Shown here one piece after another: positions 24,384-32,164 of a stretch of 43,147 bases of DNA. Every line of letters begins with the position of its first letter. Position 1 is the first letter of the stretch. The notes under the pieces are model-generated. The model had not been told where the DNA came from. It made no database searches and worked only from the letters and a program-made list of their open reading frames with translations. Source of the DNA: Limiplasma sp958448555 (GTDB taxonomy: Bacteria; Bacillota; Clostridia; Christensenellales; Aristaeellaceae); contig CAUDEL010000023.1 of the NCBI GenBank assembly GCA_958448555.1, positions 1-43,147 of the forward strand, read 5' to 3'. Both the position numbers and the translations under genes were made by a program.

Positions 24384-24961
24384 GGCTGTTCCATAAGCAC
24401 AGAGCGCGCATGAGCGCGGCTCCGCCCCTGCTACAGACGCCGCGGCTGGTGCTCAGGGGGTTTGATCCCAGCGACGCGGTGGACGTGTTCGCCTGCGCGC
24501 AGGGCGAGGGTGCGGGGGCGATGGCCTGCGGTCCGGCGCACCAGTCGCCGCAGGACAGCCTGCGCGCGGTGGAGGGCTTCATCCGCGAGGGCGGCACCTG
24601 GGCCGTGGTGGAGAAGCGCAGCGGACATGTGATCGGGGCGGTGGCCCTGGGGCCCGACCTTCGCCGGCAGGTGGAGGGCGCCCTGGAGCTGGGCTACACG
24701 CTGGGGGAAAAATACTGGGACCAGGGCTACGCCGCCGAGGCGTGCGGCGCGGCGCTGGCCTATGCCTTTGACGAACTGAGCAGCCCCGTGGTGGGTGCGG
24801 GACACGACCCATCCAACCAGCGCAGCCGCCGGGTATTAAAAAAGCTGGGTTTTACCTGCGAGGGCACGGTGCGCTGCGCGCGGCCACTGCCGGAGGGCGG
24901 CTATGCCGACGAGATGCGCTACAGCCTGCTGCGGGAGGAATATCGGCCCGCGCCCAAATGA
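24380..24961 (+). CDS. GNAT family N-acetyltransferase, RimJ/RimL type
   Basis: This 193-aa protein has the acetyltransferase domain at about 18-185. It opens with LQTPRLVLRGFDPSDA. The acetyl-CoA-binding stretch is ELGYTLGEKYWDQGYAAEA (motif A), followed by NQRSRRVLKKLGFTCEG (motif B), as in ribosomal-protein alanine acetyltransferases. The substrate is not predictable. The ATG overlaps the DUF975 stop, and GGAGG lies upstream. A Met 10 codons downstream could be the domain start but has no ribosome site. Confidence 0.82.
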   Translation: MRLFHKHRARMSAAPPLLQTPRLVLRGFDPSDAVDVFACAQGEGAGAMACGPAHQSPQDSLRAVEGFIREGGTWAVVEKRSGHVIGAVALGPDLRRQVEGALELGYTLGEKYWDQGYAAEACGAALAYAFDELSSPVVGAGHDPSNQRSRRVLKKLGFTCEGTVRCARPLPEGGYADEMRYSLLREEYRPAPK

Positions 24962-24977
24962 TGAAGGGAGGCAGCCT

Positions 24978-25712
24978 ATGCCGCCGCTCAAGCCTTATGA
25001 TTCCTCCCTGCCCTACAGCTACGCGCCGGGGGTCTTTCCGGCGATGGAGCTGATGACCAACGCGCCGGGGCGCGCGCGCCGCCTGCTGCTGAGCGAGCGG
25101 GCGCAGGGCGAGGGCGTGGAGAAGCTGCGCGCGCTGTGCCGCGAGCATCATGTGCGCGAGGAGGTTGCCGACAGGGCGCTTGCGCGCATCAGCGGCAAGG
25201 AGAACTGCTTTGCCGCCGTGGTCTTTGACAAATGGCAGAGCGAGCTGGACCCGCAAGCGCCGCATGTGGTGCTGCATCATCCCATGGACGAGGGCAACCT
25301 GGGCACGATTCAGCGCACGCTGCTGGGGCTGGGCATCGTGGACCTCGCGGTGATTCGCCCGGCGGCCGACCCCTTCCACCCCCGGGTGGTGCGGGCGACG
25401 ATGGGCGCGGTGTTTTCCCTGCGCCTCAAGCAGTACGACAGCTTTGAGGCCTACCGCGCCGAGCATCCCGCGCACGCGCTGTATCCGTTCATGCTGGACG
25501 GATCGTCGCTGCTGGAGGAGGTCTGCCGGGATGTCAGGACTCCCTATGCGCTGGTGTTTGGCAACGAGGGCAGCGGCCTCCCGCCGGAGTTTGCCGCGAT
25601 GGGGCAGGCCGTGCGGATTCCCCACAGCGATCGGATTGATTCGCTCAACCTCTCCGTGGCCGCGGCCATCGGCGCCTATGCCTTTACCCGTGCCGGGAAA
25701 GGCGATCTATGA
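24978..25712 (+). CDS. SpoU/TrmH family RNA 2'-O-methyltransferase
   Basis: This 244-aa SPOUT methyltransferase uses S-adenosylmethionine to methylate a ribose in tRNA or rRNA. The three SpoU motifs are present: HHPMDEGNLGTIQRT (motif 1, catalytic Asn/Arg), ALVFGNEGSGLPPE (motif 2) and IPHSDRIDSLNLSVAAAI (motif 3, forming the trefoil knot). An N-terminal region of about 95 residues precedes the core. The start at 24978 has GGGAGG upstream; the frame is open further back without a site. The exact RNA target is unknown. Confidence 0.87.
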   Translation: MPPLKPYDSSLPYSYAPGVFPAMELMTNAPGRARRLLLSERAQGEGVEKLRALCREHHVREEVADRALARISGKENCFAAVVFDKWQSELDPQAPHVVLHHPMDEGNLGTIQRTLLGLGIVDLAVIRPAADPFHPRVVRATMGAVFSLRLKQYDSFEAYRAEHPAHALYPFMLDGSSLLEEVCRDVRTPYALVFGNEGSGLPPEFAAMGQAVRIPHSDRIDSLNLSVAAAIGAYAFTRAGKGDL

Positions 25713-25726
25713 AAGGAGCATTCGTC

Positions 25727-26287
25727 ATGAAGGAAGAATATGTGGAAATTGCGGGACAGCTGGAGCGCGTGATCCGATACCTCGCGCAGACGGCCAGGCT
25801 CAGGCCCGGCGCCGCGGTGGTGCTGGGCTGCTCCACCAGCGAGGTAGCCGGCGGCCGGATCGGTAAAAACAGCGTGCCGGAGCTGGGCGACGCGCTGGCG
25901 GAGACGATGATCGGCGTGTGCGGCGAGCTGGGGCTGTGCCCGGTGTTCCAGTGCTGCGAGCACCTCAACCGCGCGCTGGTGATGGAGCAGGCGGTTTTGG
26001 ACCGGCTGGGGCTTACGCAGGTGAACGTGATGCCCGTGCCCAAGGCGGGCGGCAGCACGGGCGCGGCGGCCTATCAGCGCCTGCGGGCGCCCGCCGTGGC
26101 CGTTTCCATTCAGGCCGACGCAGCCATCGACGTGGGCGACACGCTGGTGGGTATGCATGTGCGGCCCGTGGCCGTGCCGCTGCGCATGGGCGAGGGCGAG
26201 CTGAAAATCGGTCAGGCGCACGTGACGATGGCCTATTCTCGCCTGCCCTTCATCGGCGGCAGCCGGGCGCAGTATCCCACGGCCTGA
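25727..26287 (+). CDS. DUF436 / TIGR01440 family protein (YwlG-like)
   Basis: This 186-aa protein resembles B. subtilis YwlG. Features are LRPGAAVVLGCSTSEVAGGRIG (near 28-49), CCEHLNRALVME, a GGSTGAAAY stretch and KIGQAHVTMAYSRLPFIGGSRAQYP at the C-terminus. The Cys and His in CCEHLNR could be catalytic or metal-binding. Function is unknown. The start at 25727 is preferred for its AAAGGAG at 8 nt; an ATG at 25709 overlapping the previous stop also has a weaker AAAGG, so the true N-terminus may be 6 residues longer. It ends the long plus-strand run. Confidence 0.83.
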   Translation: MKEEYVEIAGQLERVIRYLAQTARLRPGAAVVLGCSTSEVAGGRIGKNSVPELGDALAETMIGVCGELGLCPVFQCCEHLNRALVMEQAVLDRLGLTQVNVMPVPKAGGSTGAAAYQRLRAPAVAVSIQADAAIDVGDTLVGMHVRPVAVPLRMGEGELKIGQAHVTMAYSRLPFIGGSRAQYPTA

Positions 26288-26293
26288 GAAAAC

Positions 26294-26331
26294 AAAAAGC
26301 AGCGGGGCGGACGGATTCCCGCTGCTTTTTT
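26294..26331. terminator. Bidirectional intrinsic terminator
   Basis: GCAGCGGG (26299-26306) pairs with CCCGCTGC (26318-26325), flanked by AAAAA on the left and TTTTTT (26326-26331) on the right. It ends both the DUF436 transcript and the convergent flippase-like one. Confidence 0.88.
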
Positions 26332-26347
26332 AAAACGGTGATACAGC

Positions 26348-27397
26348 TCAGTCCCTGATCTCGCGGGCCGGGGCGCGGGGCCTGCGGCCGGAGCGAAGCT
26401 GGGTGATGACGGTGACCGCGGCGCCGATGATGAGAAAGAGATAATAGGTCATAAAGCGCCACACCAGCAGCGCAAGGCCCGCGGTGCCCTGAGCGAACAG
26501 CCCGCGGTAATAGAGCAGGAAGCCGCCCTCCTGCGCGCCGCTGGCGCCGGGCAGGGGCGTATAGCTGGCACTTAAGAACAGAAGGAACGAGATGGTAAGA
26601 AGCTGGTGCCAGGGCGTTCCCGACTCCCCGAAGGCGCGGTAGACAAAGAGAATCACCGACATCAGCCCCAGCACGCTCAGCGCCGAGAGGCCCAGCTGCA
26701 ACAGGATCTGCCGGGGATGGCGGCTGAGGCGCAGGAAGCTGGCGTGATAGGTGTCCAGCATGGTGTTGACGCGCAGGGCGGCCACCTCGGTGTCCTTGAC
26801 CAGCCGGAGGCGGTGCCCCAGACGGATGAAAAAGGAGGCCGCGCGCTGCACCAGCGGGCGGTGAAAGGCAATCAGCAGAATCAGCGGCACGGCGGCGAAG
26901 TTGATGAGCCAGCCGATGACCACCACCCAGCGCACACCCGCGAGCTGGCGGTTCACAAAATCCACGTTCCACAGCCACAGGACGGAGGCCATGAGGACGG
27001 TCATGAACTGGTTGGCGATGAACTTCATGGAGATGCCCGAGGTGCCGATGCCGATGGGGATGCCCTTTTTGTTCATGTAATAGATCTGCATGGGCTGCCC
27101 GCCGCTGGCGCCGGGGGTGATGTTGCTATAGTAGAAGCCCATCAGGGAAATATAGAGCGCAAAGGACAGTTTGACCCCATACCCCTGCTTGCGCAGAAAA
27201 TAGTGGTAACCCAGCGCGTCAAAGAACAGATAGGCAAACCAGCACCCCGCCGCGCCCAGCAGCCACCAGGGATCCAGCGTGAAGAGGGCCTCCCAGGCGT
27301 TTTCCAGGTCGTTGTTGCCAAAGGCCAGGGCGCAGACCAGGGCGATGGTGGCGGCGATGAAAAGAAAGTTGAGGAGCTTGCGGATGCCGGGCTTCAT
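26348..27397 (-). CDS. Lysylphosphatidylglycerol-synthase-type transmembrane (UPF0104/YbhN-like) protein
   Basis: This 349-aa protein has about eight membrane segments. Motifs NITPGASGGQPMQIYYM (early) and YTPLPGASGAQEGGF (late) define PF03706, the flippase-like half of MprF found alone in many bacteria. It lacks the soluble lysyl-transferase domain, so it cannot make lysyl-PG; lipid or glycolipid flipping is the usual guess. The ATG overlaps the stop of the upstream glycosyltransferase (ATGA), which supports a joint role in making and moving a glycolipid. Confidence 0.85.
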   Translation of the reverse strand: MKPGIRKLLNFLFIAATIALVCALAFGNNDLENAWEALFTLDPWWLLGAAGCWFAYLFFDALGYHYFLRKQGYGVKLSFALYISLMGFYYSNITPGASGGQPMQIYYMNKKGIPIGIGTSGISMKFIANQFMTVLMASVLWLWNVDFVNRQLAGVRWVVVIGWLINFAAVPLILLIAFHRPLVQRAASFFIRLGHRLRLVKDTEVAALRVNTMLDTYHASFLRLSRHPRQILLQLGLSALSVLGLMSVILFVYRAFGESGTPWHQLLTISFLLFLSASYTPLPGASGAQEGGFLLYYRGLFAQGTAGLALLVWRFMTYYLFLIIGAAVTVITQLRSGRRPRAPAREIRD

Positions 27398-28545
27398 GCG
27401 GGGCTCCTTTCAGCGTGACGGTCGATGAGGCGCCGGTAGCGCGCCAGCACGCGCTCCATGAGGTCCGCCCAGGGGATGGGGATGGTCTGGCGGGCGCGCT
27501 CGCCCACGCGCGCGGCGTCGGGAAGCGCCTCCAGGATGCCCGAGGCGATGCTCTCCGGCTCCGCCTCGCACAGAAAGCCGTTGTCGCCGTGCGTGACGCC
27601 CTCGGCCGAGCAGCTCCCGCGCACCAGCAGCGCCGGCGTGCCCATGGCCGCGGCCTCCCGCACCACCATGGGCGCGTTGTCGTAGACCGAGGGAAACACC
27701 AGCAGGTCGGCACGTCGGTAGAAGGAGAGCGTCTCCTCGCGGCGCGAGAGAAAGCGGGTGAAGAGCACGCGGTCCTCCAGCCCCAGCGAGCGGCACAGCG
27801 CCCGCAGGCGCTCCAGATCCTGCCCGGCGCCCACCATGACGAGCTGGAAGTCCTCGCCCCGGTCCCGCAGCAGCGCACAGGCGCGCAGGATCAGGTGCGT
27901 GTTTTTCTTGACGTCCATCTGGCCCACGAACAGGAGTATGGGCACGCCCTCGCGCAGCGCAAAGCGCGAAAGCGCGCGCCGGCAGGTGTCATCATCCAGC
28001 GCCTGGGGGTCGGTGCCGTTGGGCATGACGCTCACGGGCCCGCGGTAGCCGTAGCCGCGCAGGACCTCGGCGGTCCGCTCGTTGACGGCCCAGACCTCGT
28101 CGCAGGTGTTGTAGAAGGACACCACGTATTTCAGCCCCCATTGCGCCAGGCGGCGGGAATGGGTAACGCGGTAAAAATCGTCATAGTATTTGCTGTGGAA
28201 GGTGGCCACCAGCGGAATTCCCCGGCGGCGCGCGATGCGCCGCGCCGCGCGACCCGCCAGAAAAGGCGTATGCGCATGCACCAGGTCAAAGGGGATCGTG
28301 CGCACGGCTTGCCGGTAATCGCGCCCCAGGGCGGGGATGCCCACGCGGTACGGCTCGCCCGGGATGCCAAGACCGGGGTAGAGCAGCGTCTCCACCTCCG
28401 GGGTGGGGGTGTTGGCGGCGTCTTGCGGCGCGATATACAGGCAGCGGTGGCCCAGGCGGGAAAGCGTCTGGCAGTAAGCCAGCATCACCCGGCCCACGCC
28501 GTCCAGCGCGGGGGGATAGGTTTCGCAGAACTGGCCGATAATCAC
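27394..28545 (-). CDS. Glycosyltransferase family 4 (GT-B), lipid-linked type
   Basis: This 383-aa protein has an N-terminal Rossmann half with QFCETYPPALDGVGRVM (acceptor side) and HAHTPFLAGRAA, a middle MPNGTD, and a donor half with LLFVGQMDVKKNTHLI, DLLVFPSVYDNAPMVVREAAAMGTPALL (the E-x7-E region) and GDNGFLCE. It resembles diacylglycerol glucosyl- and mannosyltransferases (MgtA/PimB class). The start is the GTG at 28545, with AGGAGG 7 nt upstream; an ATG at 28581 has none. It is transcribed from the promoter at 28602-28630 together with the flippase-like gene. Confidence 0.86.
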   Translation of the reverse strand: MIIGQFCETYPPALDGVGRVMLAYCQTLSRLGHRCLYIAPQDAANTPTPEVETLLYPGLGIPGEPYRVGIPALGRDYRQAVRTIPFDLVHAHTPFLAGRAARRIARRRGIPLVATFHSKYYDDFYRVTHSRRLAQWGLKYVVSFYNTCDEVWAVNERTAEVLRGYGYRGPVSVMPNGTDPQALDDDTCRRALSRFALREGVPILLFVGQMDVKKNTHLILRACALLRDRGEDFQLVMVGAGQDLERLRALCRSLGLEDRVLFTRFLSRREETLSFYRRADLLVFPSVYDNAPMVVREAAAMGTPALLVRGSCSAEGVTHGDNGFLCEAEPESIASGILEALPDAARVGERARQTIPIPWADLMERVLARYRRLIDRHAERSPA

Positions 28546-28601
28546 GGTCGGGCCTCCTAAAGTTACATGGACCGCCCTCAAAACAGCGGCGGCACGCCAG
28601 C

Positions 28602-28630
28602 ATTATAACAGAAGGAAGCGACGCGCGCAA
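28602..28630 (-). promoter_or_regulatory. Promoter of the glycosyltransferase-flippase operon
   Basis: Minus strand: TTGCGC (28630-28625), 17 nt, then a perfect TATAAT (28607-28602). Its -35 is only 8 bp from the -35 of the plus-strand promoter, so the two probably compete or are co-regulated. Confidence 0.65.
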
Positions 28631-28638
28631 GGCGCGGC

Positions 28639-28667
28639 TTGCGCCGGAGAGCCCGGTAGGGTATACT
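28639..28667 (+). promoter_or_regulatory. Promoter of the DUF2974 gene
   Basis: TTGCGC (28639-28644), 17 nt, TATACT (28662-28667). The -35 matches that of the divergent promoter. Confidence 0.6.
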
Positions 28668-28706
28668 GATAAGGCGCCTCGTGCGCAGGGAGGACAGAAT
28701 TAGCTT

Positions 28707-29849
28707 ATGCCCAACATTCAAGATCATGCGCTGGCGGTGGGCGCGCTGGGGCTGGAGAAGCGGCCCTTTGACGCGCTGGACAGCCTGGTGCTCACTCAGC
28801 TGGTCTACATGCCCATGGAGGGTCTCATGGACCGGGGCGAGCGGCCCACGGTGGCCCAGGCGTGGGCCTTCATCCGGGAGCATGTGGATTTTGAGCGGCT
28901 GGATGTGTTTCAGAAAAAGCGCTACCGTCTGTTTGAATGTTGCGCCGGGCTGCCCCGCTACCGCGGCTGGCCCATGCGCGACTACGTCAACGCCATCGAC
29001 CCCGCGCGGGAGATGCAGTTTTGCGCCTGCGCCTTCGATTTGCCCGGCGGGGAGCGCTACATCGCCTTTCGGGGGACCGACCTGACCATCGCCGGATGGA
29101 AGGAGGATCTCAACATGTCCTTCATGACGGTCCCCTCGCAGAAGGAGGCGGTGGACTATGTCGAGCGTCAGGGCCGGCAGGGCGCGGCCCTGCGCCTGGG
29201 CGGCCACAGCAAGGGCGGAAACCTCGCCGTCTACGCCGGGGCGTGCGTGGACCCCGCCGTCCAGGAGCGCATCCTCAGGGTCTACAGCTTCGACGGTCCG
29301 GGCATGGACGAGGAGACGCTGGGCAGCCCGGGCTATGACCGCATCAGCGCCCGCATCGAAAGCTACATCCCCCAGAGCAGCGTCGTGGGGATGCTGTTGC
29401 ACTACCACCCCGTCTATACGGTGGTGCGCTCCGCCTCGGTGGGCATCCTTCAGCACGACGCCATGACCTGGCAGGTGGAAAACGGCGACTTTGTGCGCCA
29501 CGACGGGCTGGACATGAGCGGGCAGATCACCGACAAGGCCATCCACGACTGGCTGCAGGGCATGGACCGGGAGCAGCGGCGGGAATTGGTGGACACCCTC
29601 TATCAGGTGGTGGACGCGGCGCAGGCGGAGCTGGTGACCGATCTGATCGAGGACTGGCGGGACAGCGCAGTGAGGATTCTGGAGGCCATTCGCGAGCTGG
29701 ACCCGCAGGCCAAGGTCAACGTGCGGCGGATGCTGCGCTCGCTGTTTTCCTCGGGCGCCGGCGGGGTGGTGCGCACGGTGCTTTCGCACCTGGCGGGGCC
29801 GGGGAAGGAAGGGCCTGAGAGCGACAGGGATTTGAAAAACGGAATATGA
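28707..29849 (+). CDS. DUF2974 (Mbeg1-like) alpha/beta-hydrolase protein
   Basis: This 380-aa protein has YIAFRGTDLTIAGWKEDLNM (118-137), typical of the oxyanion region of lipase-like folds, and the nucleophile elbow GGHSKGGNLA (165-174, Ser168). Next come a candidate acid in YSFDGPGMDE and a candidate His in LLHYHPVYTVV or the HDAMTWQV segment. No signal peptide is seen, so it is likely cytoplasmic. The family is widespread in Firmicutes, and its substrate is unknown. GGAGG lies 13 nt before the ATG, a long spacing, but no better start is present. Confidence 0.82.
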   Translation: MPNIQDHALAVGALGLEKRPFDALDSLVLTQLVYMPMEGLMDRGERPTVAQAWAFIREHVDFERLDVFQKKRYRLFECCAGLPRYRGWPMRDYVNAIDPAREMQFCACAFDLPGGERYIAFRGTDLTIAGWKEDLNMSFMTVPSQKEAVDYVERQGRQGAALRLGGHSKGGNLAVYAGACVDPAVQERILRVYSFDGPGMDEETLGSPGYDRISARIESYIPQSSVVGMLLHYHPVYTVVRSASVGILQHDAMTWQVENGDFVRHDGLDMSGQITDKAIHDWLQGMDREQRRELVDTLYQVVDAAQAELVTDLIEDWRDSAVRILEAIRELDPQAKVNVRRMLRSLFSSGAGGVVRTVLSHLAGPGKEGPESDRDLKNGI

Positions 29850-29855
29850 GCGAAA

Positions 29856-29890
29856 GGCGGCGGTTTCATGGCTGAACCGCCGCCCTTTTG
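29856..29890 (+). terminator. Terminator after the DUF2974 gene
   Basis: GGCGGCGGTT (29856-29865) pairs with AACCGCCGCC (29875-29884), followed by CTTTTG. Confidence 0.75.
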
Positions 29891-29979
29891 TCTTTCACAA
29901 AGAAAAGCAGATGTTTTCGGACAAACGCCGCGGTTGTGAAGGGCGGCAGGAAAGAATAAAGAAGAAACCATGGTTTATA

Positions 29980-30008
29980 TTGACAATTCTGTCTGGGTAT
30001 TATATAAT
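29980..30008 (+). promoter_or_regulatory. Consensus sigma-70 promoter of the surface-protein gene
   Basis: Perfect TTGACA (29980-29985), 17 nt, perfect TATAAT (30003-30008), in an AT-rich stretch. It is the best promoter match in the window and predicts strong expression, with a leader of about 47 nt. Confidence 0.85.
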
Positions 30009-30062
30009 TCGTAGGAAGAATTTCCATGCAAAATCATGGAAGGCAAGGAAAGGTGAAACCAG

Positions 30063-30968
30063 ATGCGAAAGGGTAAAGGAATCGTCAGCCTGCTACTGGC
30101 GGCGCTGATCGTGCTGGGGGGAATCGGCACGGCGGGAATGGCGACGGCGGAGGAATCAAGCCTGCGGACATATACGCACAAATTATATGGTACGCTTCAT
30201 ACGGAAGGAAAAAACATTACATTTCAAATTGCTGAGGACATAAAGGGCATTGTTAGTAAAATCCCGACCCTTTACCAGCTTATAATTAAGGACGGTAGGG
30301 TATCACCGGATTATGGATATGAGTGGGCAGTGGGCGAAGAAGCTGAGGAGTTTCGTTTTATCAAAGACGAGGAATACGTCAATTTGGACGGCACTATAGC
30401 TAGAAATCAGATAGATGATGTTAAGAAGAAGTTGGTCGGTAAGACGGTGTTTACGCTGAATATCTTTAAGAAAAGCGACAAGACTTCCGTGGCGACCTTC
30501 GACTGTGTGCTGGAAGGCTTGTACTATCCACCCGAATGGGGAAACTATAAGTTAATAGAAAAAGATATTTATTTTACGCCAGACAAGCCGCTTACCATCA
30601 CCCTGCCGCAGGATAAAATCGCTTCCGTTTCCGATAATGGAAAGCTGATATATGAGTGGAAAGGTTTCCTCAACGAATCACAAAACATATTATCAGAATC
30701 GGGCGAGGATCTTACAAGCATTACATTCACGCCGGACGCTGCCTGGGACGGAGCTTTATTGTTCATACAGGTTTACAGGGAAGACATGCAGTATAAGGTG
30801 CCGCCGTCCGACCTTTGGATAGAATATACTTTAAGGAAAGAAACGGGGGCGACCGGCACCGCTCCCAAGACCGGCGACGAGACGCCGCTGGCCATGCTGA
30901 CCGCGCTGCTGGGGCTGTCGCTGCTGGGACTTGCCGTGCTGCTTGTGCGCCGCAGGCGCAGCGCCTGA
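30063..30968 (+). CDS. Secreted surface protein with a sortase-type C-terminal anchor
   Basis: This 301-aa protein has a signal peptide (MRKGKG, hydrophobic 8-22, cut near ATAEES). The ectodomain (about 30-262) is rich in beta-type and charged residues, with no recognised family. The C-terminus has TAPKTGDETP (about 266-275), a variant of LPxTG, then a hydrophobic segment (LAMLTALLGLSLLGLAVLLV) and RRRR, the classical cell-wall sorting order. The ectodomain DNA is AT-rich (three sampled 60-nt lines were 33-45% G+C) and uses codons such as ATA, TTA and AGA that are rare in its neighbours, while both ends are GC-rich. It is a single-gene unit with its own promoter and terminator. No sortase gene is in the window. 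Confidence 0.8.
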   Translation: MRKGKGIVSLLLAALIVLGGIGTAGMATAEESSLRTYTHKLYGTLHTEGKNITFQIAEDIKGIVSKIPTLYQLIIKDGRVSPDYGYEWAVGEEAEEFRFIKDEEYVNLDGTIARNQIDDVKKKLVGKTVFTLNIFKKSDKTSVATFDCVLEGLYYPPEWGNYKLIEKDIYFTPDKPLTITLPQDKIASVSDNGKLIYEWKGFLNESQNILSESGEDLTSITFTPDAAWDGALLFIQVYREDMQYKVPPSDLWIEYTLRKETGATGTAPKTGDETPLAMLTALLGLSLLGLAVLLVRRRRSA

Positions 30969-30996
30969 AAAACCGAATCCTGACCCGACGCAGCAA

Positions 30997-31028
30997 GGGC
31001 GTCCGCCGACGGCGGGCGCTCCCTTTTT
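30997..31028 (+). terminator. Terminator after the surface-protein gene
   Basis: GGGCGTCCGCC (30997-31007) pairs with 31011-31021 (two G-T wobbles) around a GAC loop, followed by CTTTTTC. It insulates the ribosomal operon from upstream transcription. Confidence 0.72.
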
Positions 31029-31063
31029 CTTATGCTTTTGAGCAATTTTCTGGAGCAAAATCA

Positions 31064-31093
31064 TTGACTTTTTTGTTGCCGCCATGCTATTAT
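31064..31093 (+). promoter_or_regulatory. Promoter of the str-type ribosomal operon
   Basis: TTGACT (31064-31069), 18 nt, TATTAT (31088-31093). A TATGAT at 31091-31096 is an alternative -10 with worse spacing. With the terminator just upstream, it shows that this operon does not depend on rpoBC transcription. Confidence 0.65.
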
Positions 31094-31207
31094 GATACGG
31101 TTGTCCGCAATATGCGTTTTTCGCATGCCCTTCTTGCGCGATAAAGGCGCAAAAACCAGGCGGCAAAAGGCGCGGGCGCGGAACCGAACGCGAAGGAGGC
31201 GGGTCTT

Positions 31208-31453
31208 ATGGAAGCGTTGCTCAGGCAGGCCGGCAGGCGCGTGGTGGGCACCAAGCAGGTGCTGCGCGCGGTTGAGGAGGGCCGTGCGGCGCACGTCTTT
31301 CTGGGCCGTGACGCCGACGGCTTCATCTACCACAGGCTCAACGCCCTGTGCGAGGAGAGGCGCGTGCCGGTGACCGTGGTGGACAGCATGCAGGAGCTGG
31401 GAAAGCTCTGCCAGGTGGACGTGAAAGCCGCGTCCGCCGCCGTGCTCAAGTGA
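31208..31453 (+). CDS. L7Ae-family ribosomal protein (YbxF-like kink-turn binder)
   Basis: This 81-aa L7Ae/L30e-fold RNA-binding protein resembles B. subtilis YbxF, which binds kink-turn RNA and associates with ribosomes. Features are VVGTKQVLRAVEEGRAAHVFLGRDAD and VPVTVVDSMQELGKLCQVDVKAASAAV. AAGGAGG lies just upstream. It occupies its usual place directly before rpsL, but the rpoC gene that normally precedes it is missing. Confidence 0.88.
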   Translation: MEALLRQAGRRVVGTKQVLRAVEEGRAAHVFLGRDADGFIYHRLNALCEERRVPVTVVDSMQELGKLCQVDVKAASAAVLK

Positions 31454-31473
31454 GGACGGCATCCCCTTACCGA

Positions 31474-31508
31474 CTATAAAGACGCCAGGGTTGCGGCGGT
31501 TTTTATAG
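31474..31508 (+). other. Hairpin in the L7Ae-rpsL spacer
   Basis: CTATAAA (31474-31480) pairs with TTTATAG (31502-31508), with an inner partly paired GC segment (CGCC with GGCG). It lies 23 nt before the S12 start and may be a translational control structure. Confidence 0.5.
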
Positions 31509-31531
31509 CACATCAATTCGGAGGTGTTTCC

Positions 31532-31906
31532 ATGCCCACGATCAATCAGTTGATCCGCAAGGGACGGAAAAAGGTCGAAAACAGGTCTACGGCTCCTATC
31601 CTGCAGGGATGCCCGCAGAAGCGCGGCGTGTGCCTGAGCGTGAAGACCACGACCCCCAAAAAGCCCAATTCCGCCCTGCGTAAGATCGCCCGTATCCGTC
31701 TGACCAATCAGATCGAAGGTACGTGCTACATCCCGGGTATTGGCCACAACCTGCAGGAGCACAGCGTGGTGCTCATCCGCGGCGGCCGCGTGCGCGACCT
31801 GCCCGGTGTGCGCTATCACATCATCCGCGGTGCTCTTGACACGGCCGGCGTGGCCAAGCGGATGCAGGCCCGTTCCCTGTACGGCGCCAAGCGGCCCAAG
31901 AAGTAA
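31532..31906 (+). CDS. rpsL: 30S ribosomal protein S12, natural Arg at position 88
   Basis: This 124-aa S12 sits in the decoding centre. Conserved loops are TTTPKKPNSALRK (39-51, Lys43 retained) and GHNLQEHSVVLIRGGRVRDLPGVRYH (71-96). Asp89, the residue methylthiolated by RimO in some bacteria, is kept. At position 88 nearly all bacteria have Lys; here codon CGC gives Arg. K88R is a classical high-level streptomycin-resistance change in E. coli and M. tuberculosis. GGAGG precedes the ATG. Confidence 0.97.
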   Translation: MPTINQLIRKGRKKVENRSTAPILQGCPQKRGVCLSVKTTTPKKPNSALRKIARIRLTNQIEGTCYIPGIGHNLQEHSVVLIRGGRVRDLPGVRYHIIRGALDTAGVAKRMQARSLYGAKRPKK

Positions 31907-32164
31907 GACGTTTTCCTGCGCTGCGTTTGCAGCCCATTTCGGAGTGGGCGCAGGCGTTCGCTCCCCCGCCCGTGAGAATCGAAGCGTGGCGGAGGGCGGG
32001 CACACCGCGTGACTTTCCCGTAGGCCGGGAGCGGTCGATGCTGAAGGCCGTCAGAAACCTGTATGCAGGCGCGCTTTGAAAACGCATTCCCGGGACCCCA
32101 AATCTTACGCTGTGCCACAGGCACATTGCGGCGATGCAATCGCCACAACGAAGGAGGAAATCAA
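31907..32164 (+). other. Long structured rpsL-rpsG spacer
   Basis: This 258-nt gap is long for S12-S7. No gene is seen. Just before the rpsG ribosome site are two tandem hairpins: TGTGCC-ACA-GGCACA (32111-32125) and GGCGAT-GCA-ATCGCC (32130-32144, extended by TTG/CAA). In E. coli S7 represses its own operon by binding this spacer, so these may be an analogous site. Confidence 0.5.
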
